Source of the DNA: Bacillaceae bacterium UBA7792
GTDB taxonomy: Bacteria; Bacillota; Bacilli; Bacillales; Cytobacillaceae
Direction: 5' to 3'
Assembly: GCA_002480735.1 (NCBI GenBank)
Contig: DLCS01000275.1
Coordinates: forward strand, 9,953-21,822
Length of the DNA: 11,870 nucleotides
Shown: piece by piece, positions 1 through 4,942 of the stretch
How the letters are laid out: every line of letters begins with the position of its first letter
Numbering within the stretch: position 1 is the stretch's first letter
Translations under genes and position numbers: made by a program
The notes under the pieces: generated by a model
Databases searched by the model: none
What the model saw: the letters and a program-made list of their open reading frames with translations, nothing else
Told to the model about the DNA's origin: nothing

Positions 1-70
1 TTCTTTTGTTAGGGATGGTTTTTTTTATTTTCAGAAGCCCTTTGTATTTATTCTAGAGAGGAAGAAAAGA

Positions 71-727
71 ATGAAGAAATCGTTTGCCGTTTTTGGATTA
101 GGAAGATTTGGAGGCACATTGGTGAAGGCCTTGTCTGAATTAGATATCGATGTTTTGGCCATTGATATTGATGAAGCAAAGGTGAACTATTACTCTGAAT
201 ATGCCACACAGGCTATCCTAGCAACTGAAATTGATGAAAACACCTTAAAGAAGCTAGGAATTCGTAATTTTGATTATGCGATTGTTTCATTCGGTGATGA
301 CATTAAATCTAGTATCCTCACCTCCCTTTTGTTAAAGGAAATTGGCGTTCCTCAGGTCTGGGCTAAGGCGCATGATGATTATCATGCGAAGGTACTTGAA
401 AAAATCGGGGTAGACCGTGTGATTCATCCAGAACGGGATATGGCGCTTCGGATTGCGCACTATATCGGCTCCAAAAAAATCATTGATTATATTGAATTAT
501 CGAAGGAATTCAGTATTGCTGAAGTGGTCGCCTCAGACAAAATTCATAATAAAACCCTATCAGAATTAGATATTCGGGCTAAATTTGGCTGTAATATTGT
601 TGCGATTCAAAGAGGAAAAGATATCGTTGTTTCCCCTTCCCCAGATAAAGAAATCTTGAAGGGTGATGTTCTCGTTGTCATCGGCAGAAATGATGATATC
701 AATCGTTTCGATAAGAAGGGTGTCTGA
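71..727 (+). CDS. ktrC: Ktr potassium uptake system cytosolic RCK subunit (KtrC/KtrA-type)
   Basis: 218-residue regulatory ring subunit of a Ktr potassium channel. In this family an octameric RCK ring binds nucleotide (ATP/ADP or NAD) in its N-terminal domain and gates a membrane KtrB/KtrD dimer; the C-terminal RCK_C domain binds c-di-AMP in relatives. Seen: Rossmann glycine motif GLGRFGG at residues 9-15, acidic D32 at the end of the second strand (ribose ligand position), the family stretch KVLEKIGVDRVIHPERDMA around residues 108-126, then an RCK_C-like domain from about 135 to the end (DIRAKFG, VVIGR). Length matches the usual 218-222. The N-terminus MKKSFAV..GLGRFGG..KALSE resembles B. 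subtilis KtrC more than KtrA, from memory. A GAGAGGAAG ribosome site lies at about 55-63. No membrane partner is visible: the next gene is 159 bp away and unrelated, which fits ktrC, which stands alone in B. subtilis. Only 70 bp upstream is visible, so an upstream c-di-AMP riboswitch cannot be judged. KtrA versus KtrC is the main doubt. Confidence 0.9.
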   Translation: MKKSFAVFGLGRFGGTLVKALSELDIDVLAIDIDEAKVNYYSEYATQAILATEIDENTLKKLGIRNFDYAIVSFGDDIKSSILTSLLLKEIGVPQVWAKAHDDYHAKVLEKIGVDRVIHPERDMALRIAHYIGSKKIIDYIELSKEFSIAEVVASDKIHNKTLSELDIRAKFGCNIVAIQRGKDIVVSPSPDKEILKGDVLVVIGRNDDINRFDKKGV

Positions 728-886
728 AATCATGCTTTGAATTGTTATTTTGTAGCATCTCTGTAGTGTTATTAAAGCTTTTCATGAAGGCAAGTTTTCA
801 AAATCATCCAATTTTTCTATGGCATATTCATGCGAAAAGGCGTATTTTAGTACTATAGATTAATATGAATAGAGAGGGATGAAAAG
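728..886. other. Intergenic region between ktrC and dat
   Basis: AT-rich 159 bp. I see no strong terminator for ktrC: only a weak ATGCT/AGCAT pairing (about 732-758) with a long loop and no T tract. Near dat there is a -10-like TACTAT at 851-856, but the hexamer 17 nt upstream (TTCATG) is a poor -35. A promoter for dat probably lies here because the spacing from ktrC is large, but none is convincing. A GAGAGGGATG ribosome site at about 871-880 precedes dat. Confidence 0.4.
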
Positions 887-1726
887 ATGGAGCTTGGATA
901 TATAAATGGAAGATTTGTTGGTCTAGATGAGTTGGTTCTTCCTATTGATGAGAGGGGACATCAATTTGGTGATGGCGTATACGAGGTGATTCGGTTTTAT
1001 GATGGAAAGCCTTTTATGCTTGAGGAGCACTTAGAGAGGTTAATTCGCAGTGCCAAGGCCATAAAGCTTCCAGTGAAGGAGAGCCTAGCGGATTTTACCG
1101 AATTGATTATATCAGCTGTGGAAAAATCAGAGATAAAGAATTGCAATGTTTATCTCCAAATAACTAGAGGAATTGCAACGAGAAATCATCTTTTTCCAGA
1201 TGCTCCTGTTTCGATAACGATGACGGTTCGACATGCCAATCCCATACCTAATGAGAAACGGGAAAAAGGGGTCGATGCAATCACGCATCCAGATGAGAGA
1301 TGGGCGAATTGCTACATAAAATCTTTGAATCTGCTGCCGAATATTTTAGCCAAGCAAACGGCTTTTGAGCAGGGCTGTCATGAGGCAATTCTAATCAAGG
1401 ATGGTTATATTACTGAGGGAACGAGCTCAAATGTCTATATCGTCCAAGGGGGCGAAATCATCACGACCCCGCTAACAAATCAAATCCTACCAGGGATTAC
1501 GAGAATGGCGGTCAAGAAGCTAGCATCTGAATTGAACATTCCTTTTGTAGAAAAGCATTTCACAACAGCTGAACTCATGGAGGCAGATGAAATTTTTATC
1601 ACAAGTACGACAGCAGAAGTGCTTGCTATTGTTAAGGTTGATGGAAATATCATCGGCAGCGGTACACCTGGTGAAGTCGTCACAAGGCTGCATCAGCAAT
1701 TTCAAAAAATGGTTGAGGCCCTTTAG
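887..1726 (+). CDS. dat: D-amino-acid transaminase (D-alanine aminotransferase)
   Basis: 279-residue fold-type IV PLP enzyme of the cytosol that interconverts D-alanine + 2-oxoglutarate and pyruvate + D-glutamate, supplying D-amino acids for the wall or recycling them. Seen: DERGHQFGDGVYEV at 21-34 with the active-site tyrosine Y32; TRGIATRNH at 93-101, whose R99 and H101 match the alpha-carboxylate trap (R98/H100) of the Bacillus sp. YM-1 enzyme; the Schiff-base lysine K145 in YIKSLNLL; E177 in ITEGTSSNVY, which contacts the PLP ring nitrogen; and the phosphate-binding GITR at about 203-206 and STTAE near 240. The R..H pair and YIKSLNLL distinguish it from branched-chain aminotransferase (IlvE) and aminodeoxychorismate lyase (PabC). 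Length is normal (about 280-285). Ribosome site GAGAGGGATG. It is followed after 13 bp by an M19 dipeptidase, so the two are very likely one transcript. Confidence 0.94.
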   Translation: MELGYINGRFVGLDELVLPIDERGHQFGDGVYEVIRFYDGKPFMLEEHLERLIRSAKAIKLPVKESLADFTELIISAVEKSEIKNCNVYLQITRGIATRNHLFPDAPVSITMTVRHANPIPNEKREKGVDAITHPDERWANCYIKSLNLLPNILAKQTAFEQGCHEAILIKDGYITEGTSSNVYIVQGGEIITTPLTNQILPGITRMAVKKLASELNIPFVEKHFTTAELMEADEIFITSTTAEVLAIVKVDGNIIGSGTPGEVVTRLHQQFQKMVEAL

Positions 1727-1739
1727 TAGGGGGTTCTTC

Positions 1740-2675
1740 ATGAATATCATCGATATGCACTGTGACGCTTTGTTGAAGCTTTGGGAGTCTAAGGGAAAGG
1801 CATCTTATAAGGATGCGCCCCAAATCGACACAAATAAGGATCGTCTAATCAAGGGGGAAATTAAAGTTCAAGGCTTCGCCATTTGGATTAACCCAGCGTT
1901 CAAATCCACACAGGCATTTGATGCAGTCCTTGAGCAGGCTGAACTTTTTCATAAGGAAATCTTAAAGAAAAACAAAGAAATCAAGCATATCAAAAATTGG
2001 TCCGATTTAGAAAAGCTAGGAGAAGGGGAAATTGGAGCGATTCTAACCCTTGAAGGGGTTGATGCAATCGGCAATGACCTCTCTAAACTGGCTATTCTGT
2101 ATGAACTCGGGGTGCGTTCGGTCGGACTGACGTGGAACAGCGCCAATCTAGCAGCTGATGGGGCCCTTGAACCGAGAGGGGCCGGTCTTACGGCTTTTGG
2201 TAAGGAGATCGTCACGTTCAATAACGAACATCAAATTCTAACGGATGTTTCTCATCTTTGTGAGCGGTCCTTTTGGGATGTGATGGAGATTGCAAAGTAC
2301 CCAATAGCCAGTCACTCGAATGCAAAGCGGATTTGCGACCATCCTCGCAATTTGACGGACTCTCAAGCCCGTGCAATGTTTGAAAGAGGTGCCATGATCC
2401 ATATTGTTTATTACCCGCCCTTCGTGAAAAAAGAGGGGCCGGCCACCATAGATGATCTTATCAAACATATAGATCATTTATGCGGACTAGGGGGAGCGAA
2501 ATACATCGGACTTGGTTCGGACTTTGATGGAATTGATCAAAAGATTCCCGGTCTAAGTGATGCCTCTGAAACGCAGAACCTCATCAATAGGCTACTCAAA
2601 TTTTTTAGTGAAGAGGAAGTACGAGGCTTTGCTCATGATAATTTCCTACGTCATATATCGGAAAAGCTGACCTGA
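1740..2675 (+). CDS. Membrane-dipeptidase-family (peptidase M19) zinc dipeptidase
   Basis: 311-residue metallopeptidase of the renal dipeptidase family, a TIM-barrel dizinc enzyme. Family members split L-X-D-Y dipeptides and some D-amino-acid derivatives. Zinc ligands visible in order: H7 and D9 (HxD in DMHCD), bridging E105 (LTLEG), H172 (DVSHL) and H192 (IASHSN). R203 in HPRNL matches the substrate-carboxylate arginine and D261 in GLGSDFDG the conserved acidic residue. There is no signal peptide, so despite the family name it should be cytosolic. Start: the ATG at 1740 has AGGGGG at 1728-1733 with 6-nt spacing; the frame is open further upstream into dat, but that extension has no family similarity. 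It is coupled to dat (13-bp gap), suggesting that D-residues released from dipeptides are passed to the transaminase. True substrate unknown. The stop codon sits in the loop of the following terminator. Confidence 0.92.
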   Translation: MNIIDMHCDALLKLWESKGKASYKDAPQIDTNKDRLIKGEIKVQGFAIWINPAFKSTQAFDAVLEQAELFHKEILKKNKEIKHIKNWSDLEKLGEGEIGAILTLEGVDAIGNDLSKLAILYELGVRSVGLTWNSANLAADGALEPRGAGLTAFGKEIVTFNNEHQILTDVSHLCERSFWDVMEIAKYPIASHSNAKRICDHPRNLTDSQARAMFERGAMIHIVYYPPFVKKEGPATIDDLIKHIDHLCGLGGAKYIGLGSDFDGIDQKIPGLSDASETQNLINRLLKFFSEEEVRGFAHDNFLRHISEKLT

Positions 2676-2690
2676 TTGGGTCAGCTTTTC
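2661..2690 (+). terminator. Intrinsic terminator of the dat-dipeptidase operon, probably bidirectional
   Basis: Perfect 12-bp inverted repeat GAAAAGCTGACC / GGTCAGCTTTTC with a 6-nt loop. The loop begins with the TGA stop of the dipeptidase (2673-2675), so the left arm is coding. The only U-rich tail is the TTTTC inside the right arm, which is modest. Its symmetry and its position between convergent genes suggest it also serves yhfE on the minus strand. Confidence 0.75.
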
Positions 2691-2729
2691 ATGTTGTGTT
2701 GCTTAAATGTGTTCAGAAAAAATCGCCTT

Positions 2730-3779
2730 CTAAAAAATCATTTCAGACAATACATAGTGATACAATAGCTTCGCTGTATTTTCAATGGATGATTGATGGG
2801 TGCGTTCAAATGCGTGCGAAGAATCGATGCCAGGGCCAACTAATCCGTGGACGATATCATGTCCGGAGCGAATTGCTGCAGATGCATCAGAACCGTAGTA
2901 AGGATAAATATCTAATTTATAATCAATCCCATTTTCCTCAGCAATTTTCACCAATTTTTTGCGAAGTCCGTAATGATATGGGCCGCTTGCATCCTTCACA
3001 CAGATGGAAACTGTGTACTCGTCTGTCGATTGGCCATCGCCCATGGCCCCCATATCAACAGCAAGGTATTCAACCGTTTCCGGTGTAATGTTTGAATTGC
3101 CACCATAGCCAATTTCCTCATTATTAGAAATAAGGAAATGAGTGGTATATGGTAGTGTGATGTTATTTGTCTTCAGCTGTTTAATGAGTTGAAGAAGAAT
3201 CGCCACACTTGCTTTGTCATCAAGATGCCTTGATTTAATGAAGCCGCTTGAAGTAATCTCCACTCTTGGTGCAAAGGAGACGAAATCACCAACTTCGATG
3301 CCTAGACTGCGAACGTCACCAGCATTTTGAACAACCTCATCAATACGGACCTCCATATTATCCTGGTTTCGTTCCGCTTTGCCCGCATCCTTATAGACAT
3401 GGACAGATGTCTGGTGCATAAGGATCGTTCCTGTATATCTCTTCCCGGAGCTTGTCTCAATTTCGCAGTATTCGCCTTCGATGGAGTTATATTGGAATCC
3501 GCCGATTAGATCAAGCTTCAATCGCCCGCTTGGCTTTATTTCCTTCACGATGGCTCCAAGTGTGTCAACATGTGCAGTCAGCATCCGATGCTTCGATTGT
3601 TCGGTGCCAGATATCGATGCGATAAGACCGCCTTTTCTGTTGCGAACGGTTTCGACTCCTAAGTCTTGAAGGAATTTTTCTACATATGTAATAACTTCAT
3701 TCGTATTTCCCGTTGGACTTGGTATGGATACAAGTTCCTTTAATAGCTTGAGTGTTTCCGTGGTGTCTGGATAGGTCAT
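2730..3779 (-). CDS. yhfE: M42 family metallopeptidase (glutamyl aminopeptidase/PepA-like), YhfE-type
   Basis: 349-residue cytosolic dizinc aminopeptidase of the M42 family, which forms large tetrahedral particles that trim peptides from the N-terminus. Metal and catalytic residues visible: H70 and D72 (TAHVD), bridging Asp in HLDDKAS (D187/D188), general base and ligand E221/E222 (SNNEEIGYGG), D242 (AVDMGA) and H322 (SSHAFERTH). Length is typical (about 345-360), and the wording around residues 14-130 and 180-240 resembles B. subtilis YhfE as I remember it. Start: ATG at 3779 has GAAGGGAG (plus-strand 3787-3794) 7 nt upstream; a longer frame reaching 3947 crosses the divergent promoter region and has no family-like sequence. 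Older annotations call such proteins endoglucanase; the motifs show a peptidase. It is convergent with the dipeptidase and divergent from the 77-residue gene. Confidence 0.93.
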   Translation of the reverse strand: MTYPDTTETLKLLKELVSIPSPTGNTNEVITYVEKFLQDLGVETVRNRKGGLIASISGTEQSKHRMLTAHVDTLGAIVKEIKPSGRLKLDLIGGFQYNSIEGEYCEIETSSGKRYTGTILMHQTSVHVYKDAGKAERNQDNMEVRIDEVVQNAGDVRSLGIEVGDFVSFAPRVEITSSGFIKSRHLDDKASVAILLQLIKQLKTNNITLPYTTHFLISNNEEIGYGGNSNITPETVEYLAVDMGAMGDGQSTDEYTVSICVKDASGPYHYGLRKKLVKIAEENGIDYKLDIYPYYGSDASAAIRSGHDIVHGLVGPGIDSSHAFERTHQSSIENTAKLLYHYVLSEMIF

Positions 3780-3812
3780 AGGTCTTCTCCCTTCAAAATA
3801 GATTACTTTTCC

Positions 3813-3821
3813 ATCATAACA
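3813..3821 (-). promoter_or_regulatory. Extended -10 promoter candidate for yhfE
   Basis: On the minus strand the sequence reads TGTTATGAT: a TATGAT -10 (5 of 6 to TATAAT) preceded by TGn, an extended -10. The -35 region at 17-nt spacing (ATGCCA) is poor, which an extended -10 can tolerate. Transcription would begin near 3806, upstream of the ribosome site at 3787-3794. Confidence 0.5.
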
Positions 3822-3850
3822 TTGATATCTTGATTTGGCATAGGTAGAAT
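3822..3850 (+). promoter_or_regulatory. Sigma-A-type promoter for the 77-residue gene
   Basis: TTGATA at 3822-3827, a 17-nt spacer and TAGAAT at 3845-3850, a good match to the vegetative consensus. Predicted start near 3857, giving a short leader with GAGGAGGGG at 3866-3874. Its -35 directly abuts the extended -10 proposed for the divergent yhfE, so the two promoters should compete for polymerase. Confidence 0.7.
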
Positions 3851-3880
3851 AATCATAAAAGACTCGAGGAGGGGTTTTCG

Positions 3881-4114
3881 ATGAGTGATTGTAAGATTGA
3901 CCATACACCTGAGGATGTAAAAAGCAAATATGAATCCCAGTCCGCATTTTTGCCAGAGGACATGAAGCCTTTATTTGACCAGTTTTTCAAGGAGGAGCAT
4001 ACCCAGGATATTCTAAATGATGTCTTTCATTTACTGAAAAAGTATGATCTCGTATCAGAGGATGAGAGAGAGGCAAGAAATAAAAGGCTGTACTTGGTGC
4101 TAAAAAACGTATAA
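3881..4114 (+). CDS. Small soluble protein of unknown function (77 aa)
   Basis: Not recognised. The 77-residue product is highly charged with no signal peptide or membrane segment. By eye it looks helical: an acidic N-terminal part (MSDCKIDHTPEDVKSKYE), a middle with LPEDMKPLFDQFF, and a C-terminal FHLLKKYDLVSEDEREARN. It has one cysteine (C4), so no CxxC zinc site. Reality is supported by a strong ribosome site (GAGGAGGGG, 6-nt spacing to ATG), a good sigma-A promoter just upstream and a terminator 10 bp after the stop, so it is probably its own transcription unit. The two-helix look with many E/K residues resembles small regulatory or adaptor proteins of Bacillaceae, but that is only an impression. 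Confidence 0.78.
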   Translation: MSDCKIDHTPEDVKSKYESQSAFLPEDMKPLFDQFFKEEHTQDILNDVFHLLKKYDLVSEDEREARNKRLYLVLKNV

Positions 4115-4124
4115 AGAAAACTTT

Positions 4125-4157
4125 AGGTAGCAATTCAATTAGAGATTGCTGCCTTTT
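4125..4157 (+). terminator. Intrinsic terminator after the 77-residue gene
   Basis: AGGTAGCAAT (4125-4134) pairs with ATTGCTGCCT (4145-4154) with one G.U pair and a 10-nt loop, and TTTT follows at 4154-4157. It lies 10 bp after the stop codon. Confidence 0.75.
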
Positions 4158-4238
4158 CTGTCATGTGAGGAATACAATTTGAATACTCTTTATAACGGGA
4201 GATGTTTCTTCATATGGCGAACAAGAGGAGAGGATATT

Positions 4239-4685
4239 TTGGCAAAGCTATACAGCATGATTATTGACGCACCGATAGAAGCGGTTTGGGCATTCTTAAA
4301 GGATTTTGATCACTGGGCTCCGCTCATACCCGGATATGTCACTCATAAAATATGGAACTCAAGAAAATCAAGCTGGATCTTTACAACCGAAATCGGGGTG
4401 ATTAAGAAAAAGATAGAATTTGACCTTGAAATCCACAGCATGCATGCTCCGAGAAGCATTACTTTTCAAGTAGAGGGAACGAATGAAGGCTTTATCGGGC
4501 ATGGAAATATTGAGGCGAAAAAAATGAAAAGAGGACGTACCTTTATTACCGCAAGTCTAGATCTCCAAGCAACAGGTCCACTTGCCAAGTTAATAAAACC
4601 ACTGCTTAAATCCAATCCCCCAAAAATTACACAGGAATTCAAAGAAGAAGTAACCGCTCGAATTCACGCCTACCACAATGGATAG
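4239..4685 (+). CDS. SRPBCC-fold protein, CoxG/polyketide-cyclase-like
   Basis: 148-residue protein with the pattern of the START/SRPBCC ligand-binding fold: first strand AKLYSMIIDAPIEAVWAFLKDFDHWAPLIPG (residues 2-32), where the APxExVWxxLxDxxxWxxxxPG signature is typical of CoxG and polyketide-cyclase-like members; central strands (ITFQVEGTNEGFIGHGNIEA); and a long C-terminal helix (KITQEFKEEVTARIHAYHNG). The fold binds hydrophobic ligands or acts as a small chaperone, and the ligand cannot be told. There are no coxMSL genes nearby, so a CO-dehydrogenase role is unlikely. Start: no in-frame ATG or GTG fits. TTG at 4239 has AGAGGAGAGG about 6 nt upstream and places the first strand at the N-terminus. 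A longer frame begins at another TTG (4146) but that lies inside the preceding terminator. The TAG stop is followed after one base by a palindrome. Confidence 0.83.
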   Translation: MAKLYSMIIDAPIEAVWAFLKDFDHWAPLIPGYVTHKIWNSRKSSWIFTTEIGVIKKKIEFDLEIHSMHAPRSITFQVEGTNEGFIGHGNIEAKKMKRGRTFITASLDLQATGPLAKLIKPLLKSNPPKITQEFKEEVTARIHAYHNG

Positions 4686-4686
4686 T

Positions 4687-4703
4687 TCGGTACCAGGTAC
4701 CGA
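4687..4703. repeat. Perfect palindromic element TCGGTACC-A-GGTACCGA
   Basis: Two 8-bp arms around a single A, beginning one base after the TAG stop of the SRPBCC gene. There is no T tract after it, so it is not a classical terminator, and as RNA only about 7 bp could pair. Short GC-rich palindromes of this style occur as dispersed intergenic repeats in some Bacillaceae genomes. Whether this one is repeated cannot be seen from a single copy. Confidence 0.5.
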
Positions 4704-4744
4704 GTGTTATTGATTTTTCTAAGAAGGAGCAACGGGGCGGCATG

Positions 4745-4817
4745 AAGACAAAAAAGACCGTCTTGCATTCTAAGCATGAGCATGCTAGAATAAAAAGCGG
4801 TCTGACGTCTTTTTTTT
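4745..4817 (+). terminator. Compound hairpin terminator between the SRPBCC gene and helD
   Basis: Nested pairing ends in eight T residues (4810-4817). Outer AAGAC (4745-4749) pairs with GTCTT (4807-4811), AGACCG (4755-4760) with CGGTCT (4798-4803), and the inner ATTCT (4767-4771) with AGAAT (4787-4791), capped by AGCATG/CATGCT (4773-4786). A competing short hairpin AAGAC-C-GTCTT forms at 4754-4764. The T tract and the lower stem are enough for termination; the three-tier form is more elaborate than a plain terminator. Confidence 0.7.
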
Positions 4818-4848
4818 ATTAATATTATTTAAATATCTATAAATATCC

Positions 4849-4854
4849 TATAAT
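4849..4854 (+). promoter_or_regulatory. Candidate -10 element for helD
   Basis: A consensus TATAAT in a very AT-rich stretch (4818-4875), just past the preceding terminator and 88 nt before the helD start. No good -35 lies 16-18 nt upstream (TATTTA or similar), so strength rests on the perfect -10 and possibly the flanking A/T tracts. Confidence 0.4.
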
Positions 4855-4942
4855 AACATTATCATAAATTTAATTGGTTGTCAAGCAATAGGAAATAAAG
4901 AAAACGTTCGGACCAGAAAAAAATGATGTGGAGCGTGATTTC

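Noticed and set aside
1..70. c-di-AMP (ydaO) riboswitch ahead of ktrC
   Set aside because: Known before some Bacillus ktr genes, but only 70 bases are visible and no conserved core can be recognised.
1587..1739. N-terminal extension of the dipeptidase frame overlapping dat
   Set aside because: The ATG at 1740 has an ideal ribosome site and the HxD motif sits at residues 7-9 from it, as expected for M19; the upstream part is just another frame of dat.
1480..1750. Minus-strand frames inside dat
   Set aside because: They are fully within a recognised gene, with no start signals and no family-like sequence.
2696..3088. Plus-strand frame opposite the 3' end of yhfE
   Set aside because: It is antisense to a well-supported M42 gene, has no ribosome site and an implausible protein composition.
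3780..3947. N-terminal extension of yhfE by 56 residues
   Set aside because: It crosses the divergent promoters and the start of the 77-residue gene, and looks unlike the M42 family; ATG 3779 has a good ribosome site.
4146..4238. Longer SRPBCC protein from TTG 4146
   Set aside because: The start would lie in the stem of the preceding terminator, lacks a ribosome site, and the added residues do not resemble the family.
4928..4942. GTG start for helD adding five residues
   Set aside because: There is no ribosome site before 4928, whereas GGAG lies nine nt before ATG 4943. The difference is minor and not proven.
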